Counted from the first letter of the stretch, positions 34,909 through 43,881 are shown. The stretch is 64,000 nt of DNA from Chryseobacterium artocarpi (GCF_001684975.1 NZ_MAYH01000012.1:558001-622000); one strand, 5' to 3'. Numbers and translations are program-made. Notes: a model not told the origin generated them from the letters alone.

Positions 34909-37614
34909 TTAAAGGTGTTCAACTTCATTTTTATTCTCATGTATTATCTTTTCAGGAAGAGTGATGGTAAAGGTGACTCCAAGTCCGCTATTTTCAGCTT
35001 TTATATTTCCGTAGTGTGCCTGTACTATCTTTTTTGAGATGGCAAGTCCAAGTCCGCTTCCTGTTGGTTTTAAAATATTCTGGTTTTTAGATTGATAAAA
35101 CTTGTCAAAAATCATTTCCAGATCTTCCTCAGGAATATGTTTTCCTGTATTGAAAATGGAGACTACTAATTGATTGTTTTTTTCAAATAACTTGGTCTGT
35201 ATTGTTCCTTGTTCATCAGTAAACTTTAGGGCATTACCCCAAATATTCTGAAACAGCTGAATCATTCTCGCTTCATCATATTCAAATATAAACTGATTCA
35301 AAAGATTAACCTCACTTAAATGAATGTTTTTCTGCTGTATCAGATGGAGGAGAGGGTTTAATGCCTTCTTGTAGGTCTCAATAATATTATGCTGTTGAAT
35401 ATTTAATGAGATCTCGCCATGCTGTAATTTGTCTAGGTAAAGAATATCATTAATGATTTCACTCAATCGGTCAGATTCTGTAATAATGTTATTTAAAAAC
35501 TCTCTTTTAATATCCAGTGGAATATCATCGTCATCTGCTAGAATTTCTCCAGCAGAACGTATTGCTGTGATTGGAGTTCTTAATTCATGCGCAACAGAAT
35601 CCAGGAAGTCGTCTTTCTGACGGTCTTTCACGATAAGGTTTTCATTGGCTGTTCTCAGATCATCAGATAGTTTTTGCAGCTCTTCAGACTGTTCTGTGAG
35701 TTTTTTATTTAAGCTGATGTTTTCCTTTGATTCCTCGAGAATATTTAAAACTTCTTTTAAGGATATTTTATCTTCTTTTGTAACACCTTCGATCAGAATT
35801 TTAGCAGATGCAGTTCCGATTCTTCCTGCTAACAGGTTTTCAGAAAACTTGATAAACCTTGAGTCTGCGGTTTCAGTTTTTGAATCAATATTATATTTTA
35901 AATTGAAAATTCTTAATGCCTGCTCAGTTTTATTTTTGCCTAAAAAACGTTCCAGAATATTCTGAATATCGGAAATATAAGCTGTTCCTCGCCAGATAAA
36001 TGCATTCTCATGATTTTGAATGTATTTGTCAATATCTACATAGAGCTCAGCAAAGTTTCTTTCTCGGTAATTTCCTTTTGTACTCACTGAAATAATGGTA
36101 AATAAACCTGTATTTATCAAGAGGGACCAGAAGAAAATTTGAGGAATTCTTGCAAGATAAGGAATAGTGAAGAAGTCAAAGGAATTATACATGTCTCTTA
36201 ATACTCCTTTGAATTCTTGGTTGTAAGAGAAATAATACTGTGGGATAATCAACCCGAAATAACAGATCGTTAATCCAGCGGCAAGCCCGATTACGGCGCC
36301 CTTGTAGCTTCCTCTTCTCCAGAATAGTGCTCCGAAAAACGCAGGCGCCAACTGTGCGATTACCACAAAAGACATTAATCCTACAGAATCCAGTGATTTT
36401 TTTATGATAAAATATTTATAGAACACAAAAGCCATGATAATCAGTGCAAAAATGCTGAATTTCCTAATGTTGGTAATGCTTCTTGTATTTTGTTCTTCAT
36501 TTTCAGATTTAAACTTTCCAAGCAATCCATATGGGATGATCAGGTTATTGGAAAGCATTATGGACAGAGTGATTGCAGAGATAATGATCATGGAAATACA
36601 TGAACTCAATCCGCCAAGAAAAACCAAAACCGTGATTAAAGTATTATCAAAGTGCTGGGGAATTAAAATAGAGTAGAACTCAGGATTTACTTTTTGTCCG
36701 TCAAAAATCAATCTTCCACCCCATGCAATCGGGAAAATAAATATGGTGAAAATCAATAAATAAAGCGGGAAAAACCAGATTGCTGTTCTGATGTGTTTTT
36801 CCTGTCTGTTTTCAACGATTGCCGTATGAAATTGTCTTGGAAGAATGCAGATTGCCGTGGCGGAGATCATGCATAAAACCATCCAGTTCATTGCTCCTTC
36901 AATACCGTTGAATGTATTTTTTTCTTTAAAATCTTTAAACTGGCTAGCCTTCTGATAAATGTCTGTAAAGCCATCAAAAACGTAATAGATCACAAATAAT
37001 CCAAGAATAATAATGAAAAACAACTTTAAAAAACTTTCCAGAGCAATGGCTGAAATGATTCCTAAACGTTTTTCTGATGCATCTACGTAACGCGTTCCAT
37101 AATAAGAAGAAAAAAGAGCGATAAGAATGACAACAAATGTGGCATTATCAGTCAGAATATCTTGTGACATCGAAGTTTCTGTTACTAAATGAAAAGTCTC
37201 AGAAATTGCTTTGATCTGCAGTCCGATGTAAGGAACTATGGCAAGAAGACATACGACGGTAATAATAGCACTAAAGCTTCTGCTGTTTCCATATCGCAGA
37301 GATATAAAATCGGCAAGACTACTGATTTTGTTGACCCTGGAAATTCTTACAATTCTCGTGTTTATATAGATCCATGCTGGGATAATCATGATGGGACCAA
37401 TGTAGATCGGAAGGTAATTTAATCCACTGGTAGCTGCTACGCCAATACTTCCGTAATAAGTCCATGCCGTACAATACACAGCTAATGAAAGTGCATAAAT
37501 ATACGGGTTATTGATCCAAAGCTTACTTCTTTTCTTCTCTGCCAGATGAGCAACTAAGAAAAGGAGAGCCAGGTAAAACAGAACTACGAAAAATAAAGCG
37601 AAACTACTCATCAT
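34909..37614 (-). CDS. Sodium/solute symporter-type sensor histidine kinase (CrbS/CbrA-like)
   Basis: 901 residues. Residues 1 to about 520 are a 12-13 helix SSS transporter domain (CTAWTYYGSIGVAATSG, SSLADFISLRYGNS, LGGLSSCISMIIISAITLS). After a linker and coiled-coil (about 590-660) come a HisKA domain with DFLDSVAHELRTPITAIRSA (His676) and a HATPase domain with IWGNALKF, FNTG and GSGLGLAISKKIV. In Vibrio and Pseudomonas, kinases of this design (CrbS, CbrA) control acs and carbon use. The location beside acs and prpE supports a role in sensing acetate-type acids. Its start overlaps the small membrane gene by 11 bp. Confidence 0.94.
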   Translation of the reverse strand: MMSSFALFFVVLFYLALLFLVAHLAEKKRSKLWINNPYIYALSLAVYCTAWTYYGSIGVAATSGLNYLPIYIGPIMIIPAWIYINTRIVRISRVNKISSLADFISLRYGNSRSFSAIITVVCLLAIVPYIGLQIKAISETFHLVTETSMSQDILTDNATFVVILIALFSSYYGTRYVDASEKRLGIISAIALESFLKLFFIIILGLFVIYYVFDGFTDIYQKASQFKDFKEKNTFNGIEGAMNWMVLCMISATAICILPRQFHTAIVENRQEKHIRTAIWFFPLYLLIFTIFIFPIAWGGRLIFDGQKVNPEFYSILIPQHFDNTLITVLVFLGGLSSCISMIIISAITLSIMLSNNLIIPYGLLGKFKSENEEQNTRSITNIRKFSIFALIIMAFVFYKYFIIKKSLDSVGLMSFVVIAQLAPAFFGALFWRRGSYKGAVIGLAAGLTICYFGLIIPQYYFSYNQEFKGVLRDMYNSFDFFTIPYLARIPQIFFWSLLINTGLFTIISVSTKGNYRERNFAELYVDIDKYIQNHENAFIWRGTAYISDIQNILERFLGKNKTEQALRIFNLKYNIDSKTETADSRFIKFSENLLAGRIGTASAKILIEGVTKEDKISLKEVLNILEESKENISLNKKLTEQSEELQKLSDDLRTANENLIVKDRQKDDFLDSVAHELRTPITAIRSAGEILADDDDIPLDIKREFLNNIITESDRLSEIINDILYLDKLQHGEISLNIQQHNIIETYKKALNPLLHLIQQKNIHLSEVNLLNQFIFEYDEARMIQLFQNIWGNALKFTDEQGTIQTKLFEKNNQLVVSIFNTGKHIPEEDLEMIFDKFYQSKNQNILKPTGSGLGLAISKKIVQAHYGNIKAENSGLGVTFTITLPEKIIHENKNEVEHL

Positions 37615-37798
37615 GTTTTTTTACGATTACAAAGGAAATCACGATGGAAATCATCCAGACTGCGAACAAATAGATCAGGATCATAGGATAGCCTAAAACT
37701 TCCCGATCACTATTGAAAAGTAGCGAAATAGGAATACTGAAGGCAATCATCAGCCCGATGCTTAGAATAACCAGTTTTTGTTCGTGTCTTTTTTTCAT
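37604..37798 (-). CDS. Small two-helix membrane protein upstream of the symporter-kinase
   Basis: 64 residues from the ATG at 37798 (MKKRHEQKLVILSIG). An upstream in-frame ATG at 37852 would run through the hairpin at 37821-37853 and is not preferred. Two helices (about 8-26 and 38-58) with basic N-terminus and KKHDE tail. Small partners with two helices are known next to SSS acetate permeases (DUF485/DUF4212-like), so it may be an accessory subunit of the symporter domain; that is inference. Overlaps the kinase start by 11 bp, showing coupling. Confidence 0.8.
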   Translation of the reverse strand: MKKRHEQKLVILSIGLMIAFSIPISLLFNSDREVLGYPMILIYLFAVWMISIVISFVIVKKHDE

Positions 37799-37820
37799 AA
37801 ATGATGATTCGTAAAAGATA

Positions 37821-37853
37821 ATTGATGGACAGACATTTTTGCCGTCCATCAAT
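37821..37853 (-). promoter_or_regulatory. Hairpin in the transporter/kinase operon
   Basis: A perfect 10-bp inverted repeat, ATTGATGGAC (37821-37830) and GTCCATCAAT (37844-37853), with a 13-nt loop. It lies between two genes of the same strand and has no U run. Candidate mRNA-processing or operator element. Confidence 0.5.
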
Positions 37854-37871
37854 CGTCCTGTAGCTTTTTAA

Positions 37872-38099
37872 TTATATTTTGTCGTCAGAATATTCTCCTG
37901 TTATGGCATAATATCCGAAAACAGCCATTCCGCCTGAGATAATCGGCATCAGTACAAATAAGATAATAATCCCGAAAACCAGATCTTCCTGTTTTCCCGA
38001 AGCAATCTTGGGGATTCCCATTACGGTAATTCCGAAATATCCTACGACGACTGCTATTGCGATCCAGAGAATGCCTAATATTTTTTTTAGTCCGTTCAT
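37872..38099 (-). CDS. Small membrane protein (DUF6814-like) after the MHS transporter
   Basis: 75 residues with two helices (about 5-25 and 42-66) and an ITGEYSDDKI tail. The pattern LGILWIAIAVVVGYFGI ... FGIIILFVLMPIISGGMAVFGYYA resembles a small family that travels with MFS transporters in Bacteroidota (I believe DUF6814, from memory). It lies 43 bp after the MHS transporter gene. Probable accessory of the transporter; no function shown. Confidence 0.78.
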   Translation of the reverse strand: MNGLKKILGILWIAIAVVVGYFGITVMGIPKIASGKQEDLVFGIIILFVLMPIISGGMAVFGYYAITGEYSDDKI

Positions 38100-38142
38100 T
38101 TTAGTAGTTTTAAAATTAATAAAAATTTGAGTGAATCAGTGA

Positions 38143-39723
38143 TTAATCGTGAAGATTATTGTTCTTATTTTTAAGATAAATTAATCCGATGATGAAACAT
38201 ACGGCAGCAACTCCAATCGGGTACCAAAGTCCTTCCAGGTACCATGTAGCGTGTCCTGCATCTTTTCCGGTGGTTACCAGATAAGTTGCCACCGCAGGAA
38301 GAAGTCCTCCGAATACACCATTTCCAATATGATAAGGTAAAGACATTGATGTATAACGGATTCTTACCGGGAACATTTCAACAAGGAATGCTGCAATAGG
38401 ACCGTAAACCATCGTTACAAATATTACCTGTACAAACACCAGGAAGATCAGATACCATTTTGTGTCATCACTTACTTTTACAGCTTGGGAAACTTTTGCT
38501 TCTTCAGCTTTTCCGTCTTTCATTACCGGACCGCTTGGCGACCAGTGAACGATACTGTCTTTCTTGATTAAAGTTCCGTCTGTGAATAGAGTTTCTTTGT
38601 GGAAGGTAACAAGGCTGTCTGTTGCAATATCATTGTGGATTTTAGCCGTTCTTTTCTCTGTAATCCCGCCAGATGCAATGGTCTTGTTTTCAATGTTTAC
38701 ACTTTTAAACATACTGTCATAGATAGGTCTGTATGCTAAAATTGCAATCAGCATTCCCGTCATCATCACTGCTTTTCTTCCGATTTTATCAGAAAGCCAA
38801 CCGAAAAATACAAAGAAAGGAGTTCCTAAAAACAAAGCCGTAGCCATAAGATAATCTACCTGTGTAGAATCTATATTCATTACTTTTTGCATGAAACTCA
38901 TGGCATAGAATTGTCCTGTGTACCAGATGACCCCTTGTCCCATTGCTGCTCCGAAAAGAGCAAGAAGAACGAATTTGAAATTATATTTATTCCCGAAACT
39001 TTCCTTTAATGGATTCTTAGAAGTTTTCCCTTCACTCTTAGCCTTAGCAAAAAGCGGAGACTCCTTCATATTTTTTCTGATGATATAAGACACTGCAACC
39101 ATTAGAATTGAAATCCAAAACGGAATTCTCCATCCCCAGCCATCAAATTCTTCAGGAGAAAGTGTGGTTTTGGTAATTAAAATAACGATCAATGAAATGA
39201 AAAGCCCTGCCGTTGCAGTAGTTTGAATCCATGAGGTCCAGTAGCCTCTTCGATGAGGTTGTGCATATTCAGCAACATAGGTTGCAGCACCTCCATATTC
39301 ACCACCAAGTGCTAGCCCTTGCAATAATCTAAGAATTAAAACTAAAACAGGAGCCATGAAGCCAATCGTCTCATAACTTGGAATACATCCGATCAGGAAC
39401 GTAGAAAACCCCATGATCAGTAAAGTAACAAGGAACGTATATTTTCTCCCGATAAGATCTCCCAGTCTTCCGAAGAATAAAGCTCCGAAAGGTCTTACAA
39501 CAAATCCTGCGGCAAAAGTAGCAAGAGTAGATAAAAATGCAGCTGTAGGATTATCTGCCGGGAAAAATTTAGTTGCCAAAACAACCGCTAAACTTCCGAA
39601 AATGTAGAAGTCATACCATTCTATAAGTGTTCCGAGAGATGACGCTGTAATCACGCTCCATATGGTGCGGTTTTTCTGCTTATCAGTCATATTCTCGTAG
39701 CTTTCGTGATGATTTTCGCTCAT
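38143..39723 (-). CDS. MHS-family MFS metabolite/H+ symporter with an extra loop
   Basis: 526 residues, 12 helices. The start SSLGTLIEWYDFYIFGSLA and FGRLGDLIGRKYTFLVTLLI are the metabolite:H+ symporter (ProP/KgtP/ShiA) marks; RLLQGLALGGEYGGAATYVAEYA is the helix 4-5 signature. A segment of about 90 residues, rich in Lys, Asp and Thr (from FKSVNIENKTIA to VSQAVKVSDDTK), is inserted between helices in the second half, making the protein some 80-100 residues longer than usual. Given the acs/prpE context, a carboxylate substrate is likely but not proven. First gene of the short-chain acid operon body, after the porin gene. Confidence 0.9.
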   Translation of the reverse strand: MSENHHESYENMTDKQKNRTIWSVITASSLGTLIEWYDFYIFGSLAVVLATKFFPADNPTAAFLSTLATFAAGFVVRPFGALFFGRLGDLIGRKYTFLVTLLIMGFSTFLIGCIPSYETIGFMAPVLVLILRLLQGLALGGEYGGAATYVAEYAQPHRRGYWTSWIQTTATAGLFISLIVILITKTTLSPEEFDGWGWRIPFWISILMVAVSYIIRKNMKESPLFAKAKSEGKTSKNPLKESFGNKYNFKFVLLALFGAAMGQGVIWYTGQFYAMSFMQKVMNIDSTQVDYLMATALFLGTPFFVFFGWLSDKIGRKAVMMTGMLIAILAYRPIYDSMFKSVNIENKTIASGGITEKRTAKIHNDIATDSLVTFHKETLFTDGTLIKKDSIVHWSPSGPVMKDGKAEEAKVSQAVKVSDDTKWYLIFLVFVQVIFVTMVYGPIAAFLVEMFPVRIRYTSMSLPYHIGNGVFGGLLPAVATYLVTTGKDAGHATWYLEGLWYPIGVAAVCFIIGLIYLKNKNNNLHD

Positions 39724-39822
39724 ATTGATTCGTTTTTGATGTTATTGGAATAGGATTTAAATTTTTTAGACCATTAAGAGATTTTAAGTTGATAAGATTT
39801 ACTATTCTTAATAGTTCAAACT

Positions 39823-41202
39823 TTATAAATATATTTGGAACTGTACAATAAATTCTCCTTTAGAAGATGGTTTTTCACTAGGATTGGTATAAACAGGTCT
39901 TGTTGAATATTGTGTAGTGATTTTTGCATGATGCCCATCAATAAACCAATTGGCTCCGACATCAAACTGGGATGAAGATTTTTCGAATGCTTCAAAGTTT
40001 TTGTGAGTATAAGCAGCGAAAGGCTGTATTCTGATTTTTGGTTTTTCCGCCTGACTTGGTAATAGTAAACCAGCCTGTGCGTAGATAATATTACCTGTTC
40101 CGATAGTCGGTTGTAGATTTCCCGGACCTGCAATGGCTTTATTGCCTATGAAATTAGGATCGGTAGCTGCAATATTCATTGTCCCAAGGTTTCTTACATA
40201 ATTAGGACCGAAATTATAATTGTAATATCCGGCATACGCTGAAACTGCCATTTTGTTTTTAGCTTCTCCTAAAGGGATGTCCGCAAATGCATCTACAGCA
40301 AAAAGAGTGATGTCATGCTTTTCAATATTAGAATTAACAGAAGTTCTCGTCCCGTCTTTCTGATGATAAAAACCTGCACCTACATTGAAGACTTTCTTCG
40401 TTCCTAAATAAGAACCTACTTTGAAAGGCAGTGTATTAGATTCTTCGTCAAGGAATTGATACTCAACATAACCGGCTTTTGAAAAATTAGGATTTCCATT
40501 GTTGTCTACTGCTATAGCTTTTGATGGGTCTGTTGTGTTTGCTGGAGTAAGATCTGTTGCAAAAGGCTTATTTAAACTAAAACGATATTCAAGTTTTCCG
40601 TATTTTCCTTTGGCAAACATTCCGATCTGTCTTGCAAACTGATCCGAATTATCAATTAATGGCCATGAGAAAACGGGGGAGTCTACGGTAAGGAAATTCA
40701 ACGTAGAAGCCATTGTCATACGAGAAAGTCCCATGTAATAATGAAGCCCTGCCCCTAAAGATAAACTGAATTTTCCTGCTTCTCCAGGTAAAATAACTGC
40801 GTACTCATTCCAGGCATCATGAAAAAATAACTGTGTTTTCTTTCCGTTTCCATAGCCTCCTGTGCCTGTGGTTCCTGTAGCACCACCATTAATAAAGGTT
40901 TGGTTATTGATCCCGAAATGCAAGAGGATCATATATCTTTTAGAAATTTGTGCGTATGTTAAAGCCCGTAATCGCCTGTTTCCTATATTCCAGGTGTTGT
41001 CTGTTGGTTCACCACCAACCATACTTCCTGGGTTCATCTGGCTGTTTCTTAACCAAAGCTGATCCCATAAAATAAATCTGATGAATTTGTCTCCCTCAGG
41101 ATTGAGGTTTACTTTGAGTCCACTGCCATAATCAGGAGAACCTTGTGAATATACAGAACTGCTGATTAAGGCTACTCCAATGAATGTAAGTAATTTCTTC
41201 AT
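39823..41202 (-). CDS. Outer-membrane porin
   Basis: 459 residues. Signal peptide at 1-19 (SSSVYSQG). The mature part has the alternating pattern of a beta barrel with many aromatic ends (KRYMILLHFGINNQTF, KVGSYLGTKKVFNVGAGFYH, MAVSAYAGYYNYNFGP) and ends in FIVQFQIYL with a terminal aliphatic residue after a Tyr. It resembles Bacteroidota porins that sit next to carboxylate transporters. It would let the transporter's substrate cross the outer membrane. 99 bp separate it from the MHS gene on the same strand. Confidence 0.86.
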   Translation of the reverse strand: MKKLLTFIGVALISSSVYSQGSPDYGSGLKVNLNPEGDKFIRFILWDQLWLRNSQMNPGSMVGGEPTDNTWNIGNRRLRALTYAQISKRYMILLHFGINNQTFINGGATGTTGTGGYGNGKKTQLFFHDAWNEYAVILPGEAGKFSLSLGAGLHYYMGLSRMTMASTLNFLTVDSPVFSWPLIDNSDQFARQIGMFAKGKYGKLEYRFSLNKPFATDLTPANTTDPSKAIAVDNNGNPNFSKAGYVEYQFLDEESNTLPFKVGSYLGTKKVFNVGAGFYHQKDGTRTSVNSNIEKHDITLFAVDAFADIPLGEAKNKMAVSAYAGYYNYNFGPNYVRNLGTMNIAATDPNFIGNKAIAGPGNLQPTIGTGNIIYAQAGLLLPSQAEKPKIRIQPFAAYTHKNFEAFEKSSSQFDVGANWFIDGHHAKITTQYSTRPVYTNPSEKPSSKGEFIVQFQIYL

Positions 41203-41309
41203 AAATTATCAATTTTTGGCGTTGTTTTTTGTGAAAGCCAAATTGGAGTTAATAATTTATTTACGAAAATTTAATATATATTAGTGGTAATAGTATAGCT
41301 ATAATTTGT

Positions 41310-41445
41310 TACGAGATGCGAGTTTCGTGTTTCGTAATCCGGTATTTTGATTTTTTTTTGTTTGTAAAATATTGATAATTAATATTTTATATTTTTTTTG
41401 TATTGTGCTTCGAATCTCGAACCGAGTACCCCGAACCTCGCGTCT
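41310..41445. repeat. Imperfect inverted repeats of the CTCGAA type in the porin upstream region
   Basis: Around 41310-41338 reads GTTACGAGATGCGAGTTTCG followed by TGTTTCGTAA. Around 41407-41445 reads GCTTCGAATCTCGAACCGAG then TACCCCGAACCTCGCG. The two blocks are partly complementary (CGAGATGCGAG versus CTCGCGTC and TCTCG) around a T-rich centre. CTCGAA/CGAATC words recur in the spacer after argC (44872-44900). A degenerate extragenic palindrome family is likely. Confidence 0.5.
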
Positions 41446-41860
41446 ACTTCTTAAACCTTTCCCACTTGATCAGCATATACTTATCAGCAAACTGAGTGAT
41501 AATAATACCGGAGTTTTTGATGTTTTCTTCCTTTGCAATGTATTCTATTAATTCATTTTGTTTCAGGATTTTATATACAGGATGAAACTCGGAATGGGGA
41601 GGTCTGGTAATATTGTATTTTTTTATCCATGAGCTGATGGTTACGTGCGAAACTCCGATAATTCTCTCGATTTCACGATAGCTTAAGCCTTCCAGGTAAA
41701 GCTGTAGTGCTTTAGTAACATAATAATCATCAATCTGTTTTCCCAGTTTTTTAACGGTAAAATAATAGTTGCAATTTTTACAGTGAAACCTTTGTTTTTC
41801 ATTAATAATACCACTTTTAACGACTTTGTTACCCTTGCATTTTGGACATGTATTTTCCAT
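41444..41860 (-). CDS. Zinc-ribbon plus helix-turn-helix protein, IS1-type transposase N-terminus-like, probable regulator
   Basis: 138 residues. Residues 4-33 are a four-Cys zinc ribbon (CPKCKGNKVV ... FHCKNCNYYF) as in the InsA/IS1-type N-terminus. Residues about 55-82 are a helix-turn-helix (GLSYREIERIIGVSHVTISS WIKKY). The C-terminal 50 residues (IAKEENIKNSGIIITQFADKY) are not a DDE nuclease. No terminal inverted repeats or second frame are seen, so this is not an insertion sequence. I read it as a domesticated transposase-derived DNA-binding protein. Its position at the head of the acetate/propionate locus makes it a candidate output for the receiver-only regulator or an independent controller. 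Confidence 0.82.
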   Translation of the reverse strand: MENTCPKCKGNKVVKSGIINEKQRFHCKNCNYYFTVKKLGKQIDDYYVTKALQLYLEGLSYREIERIIGVSHVTISSWIKKYNITRPPHSEFHPVYKILKQNELIEYIAKEENIKNSGIIITQFADKYMLIKWERFKK

Positions 41861-41966
41861 AGCTATATTATTTTAGCAAATATATAATAAATTAGCAAAA
41901 ATATATTTTTAAATAAAGATAATTTTACCTGTATAAATTTTTAAAACAAAAAAAATATCTTTTTTA

Positions 41967-41999
41967 TTTGGTTTTTAAAGTAATTATATTTTAAATTTG
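41967..41999 (+). promoter_or_regulatory. Promoter of the arginine operon
   Basis: TTTG at 41967-41970 and TAAATTTG at 41992-41999 fit the Bacteroidota -33 (TTTG) and -7 (TAnnTTTG) elements with 21 bp between them. The -7 box ends 21 bp before the GNAT start codon. Confidence 0.6.
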
Positions 42000-42020
42000 C
42001 CAAAAAATTTAGATAAATAA

Positions 42021-42659
42021 ATGGAAATAGAAATTTCCTCATGCGAACATCTAGTGTATGTGAGTGAAATACAGCAGGAAATGTATGATTCTGCACAGCG
42101 TAGAGGAACGGGAATCGCAAAACGTTCCATCGAATATTTGAGTAAGAAGATTTCAGAAGGCAATGCTGTGGTTGCTACTGAAAACGGTGAGTGGGTAGGG
42201 TTCTGTTATATAGAAACCTGGTCACACGGAAAGTTTGTGGCAAATTCGGGGCTGATTGTATCTCCGAAGTTCAGGAACGGTGGAGTAGCGACTCAGATCA
42301 AACATAAAGTTTTCCAATTATCTAGAGAAAAATATCCTGAAGCAAAAGTATTTGGATTAACAACAGGTCTTGCGGTAATGAAAATCAATAGTGATTTGGG
42401 GTATAAACCAGTCATCTATTCTGAATTGACTCAGGATGAAGAGTTCTGGAACGGTTGTAAGAACTGTGTGAACTATGAAATTTTAATGAAAAAGGAACGT
42501 AAAAACTGCTTATGTACAGCGATGTTATTTGTTCCTGAAAATATGAAAAAAAATGAGGTTGTAAATAATCAGCCTGATCTTAATAAAGTAAACAGTGTTG
42601 TGAATGCGCAACCAGAAATTAAATATAGCAATGAACAAGAAAGTCATCTTAGCGTTTAG
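42021..42659 (+). CDS. GNAT acyltransferase heading the arginine operon
   Basis: 212 residues. The acyl-CoA binding signature of GNAT enzymes is at about 82-98 (LIVSPKFRNGGVATQIK). A C-terminal tail of about 45 residues after residue 165 is polar and includes two or three Cys (WNGCKNCVNYE, KNCLCTAMLF). No other candidate for the first arginine step (ArgA or ArgJ) is in this window, so it is a good candidate for the N-acylglutamate synthase. This would fit an acetylated or succinylated pathway. That activity is inference. Its last 29 bases overlap argG. Confidence 0.85.
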   Translation: MEIEISSCEHLVYVSEIQQEMYDSAQRRGTGIAKRSIEYLSKKISEGNAVVATENGEWVGFCYIETWSHGKFVANSGLIVSPKFRNGGVATQIKHKVFQLSREKYPEAKVFGLTTGLAVMKINSDLGYKPVIYSELTQDEEFWNGCKNCVNYEILMKKERKNCLCTAMLFVPENMKKNEVVNNQPDLNKVNSVVNAQPEIKYSNEQESHLSV

Positions 42660-43827
42660 TGGAGGGTTAGATACTTCCTACTGTGCAAAATATCTTAGTG
42701 AAACACTTGGGTATGATGTATATGCGGTTACTGTAAATACCGGAGGTTTTTCCAAAGAAGAAGAAAAAGAGTTGGAGAAAAAAGCTTTAAATCTTGGGGT
42801 AAAAGAGTACAGGTGCGTAGATGCTCAGGAAGATTATTACAATTCTTGTGTGAAGTATTTGATTTTCGGGAACGTATTGAAAAATAACGCGTATCCTCTT
42901 TCTGTAAGTGCTGAGCGTACCATTCAGGCGCAGGAAATTGCAAAATATGCGATTGAAGTAGGAGCAGATGCTATTGCTCACGGAAGTACGGGAGCTGGAA
43001 ATGATCAGGTTCGTTTTGATCTGATTTTCCAGGTAATGTGTCCGAATATTGAGATCATTACGCCAATTCGTGACATGGCTTTGTCCCGTGAAGAAGAAAT
43101 TGAGTTTTTGAAAAGTCATGGCTATGAAATGGAATTCCATAAAGCACAATATTCGGTAAATAAAGGACTTTGGGGAACTTCTGTAGGTGGAAAAGAGACT
43201 TTGACCTCAAGAAATTATCTGCCGGAAGAAGCTTTCCCTTCCCAGGTTCAGGAAACTCAACCTTCCGAACTGGAAATTGAATTTAAAAACGGAGAAGTAG
43301 TGGCTGTGAATGGAGAAAGTTTTAATCACTCTGTTTATGCGATTCAAAAAATAGAAGAATTAGCTTCTGCTTACGGAATTGGTCGTGATATTCATGTAGG
43401 AGATACTATTGTAGGAATCAAAGGAAGGGTTGGATTTGAAGCAGCGGCAGCATCTGTGATTATTAAAGCGCATCATTTATTAGAAAAACATACGCTTTCA
43501 AAATATCAGCAAATGATGAAATCCCAGTTATCCGACTGGTATGGAAACTGGCTTCACGAAGCACTTTTCTTAGATCCTGTGATGAGAAATATTGAATCTT
43601 TCTTAGCGGACTCTCAGAAAACGGTAAGTGGAAAAGTATTTGTAACCCTTCATCCATACAGATTTATCTTAAACGGAATTGAATCTGATCATGATTTAAT
43701 GTCGGATAAATTCGGAAGCTACGGAGAAGCCAACAGAGCCTGGACGGGAGAAGATGTAAAAGGATACACAAAAATTGTAAGTAATTCTTTGAATATATAC
43801 CACCAGATTAACCAAAATATCAACTAA
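42631..43827 (+). CDS. argG: Argininosuccinate synthase
   Basis: 398 residues from the ATG at 42631 (MNKKVILAFSGGLDTSYCAK). An in-frame ATG at 42604 adds nine residues not seen in the family. The PP-loop ATP motif is AFSGGLDTSY; other marks are STGAGNDQVRFD, TPIRDMALSREEE and YSVNKGLWGTSVGG. Joins citrulline and aspartate with ATP. Its start lies inside the GNAT gene (29-bp overlap), so translation of the two is likely coupled. Confidence 0.96.
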   Translation: MNKKVILAFSGGLDTSYCAKYLSETLGYDVYAVTVNTGGFSKEEEKELEKKALNLGVKEYRCVDAQEDYYNSCVKYLIFGNVLKNNAYPLSVSAERTIQAQEIAKYAIEVGADAIAHGSTGAGNDQVRFDLIFQVMCPNIEIITPIRDMALSREEEIEFLKSHGYEMEFHKAQYSVNKGLWGTSVGGKETLTSRNYLPEEAFPSQVQETQPSELEIEFKNGEVVAVNGESFNHSVYAIQKIEELASAYGIGRDIHVGDTIVGIKGRVGFEAAAASVIIKAHHLLEKHTLSKYQQMMKSQLSDWYGNWLHEALFLDPVMRNIESFLADSQKTVSGKVFVTLHPYRFILNGIESDHDLMSDKFGSYGEANRAWTGEDVKGYTKIVSNSLNIYHQINQNIN

Positions 43828-43828
43828 A

Positions 43829-43870
43829 GTTCCGGAGGAACGATTTAACCCAAGGTAGGATATAGTCCTA
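43829..43870 (+). repeat. Two-hairpin intergenic repeat, copy A (argG-argC spacer)
   Basis: First stem GTTCC-GGA-GGAAC, then the linker CGATTTAACCCAAGG, then second stem TAGGA-TATAG-TCCTA. It matches copies at 47057-47102 and 52621-52743 in layout, with compensating base changes in the first stem. Confidence 0.75.
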
Positions 43871-43881
43871 TCAGTTTAAAA

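Noticed and set aside
41444-41860. An IS1-family insertion sequence
   Set aside because: No second frame (InsB/DDE part), no terminal inverted repeats and no target duplication; the protein is complete with its own C-terminal part.
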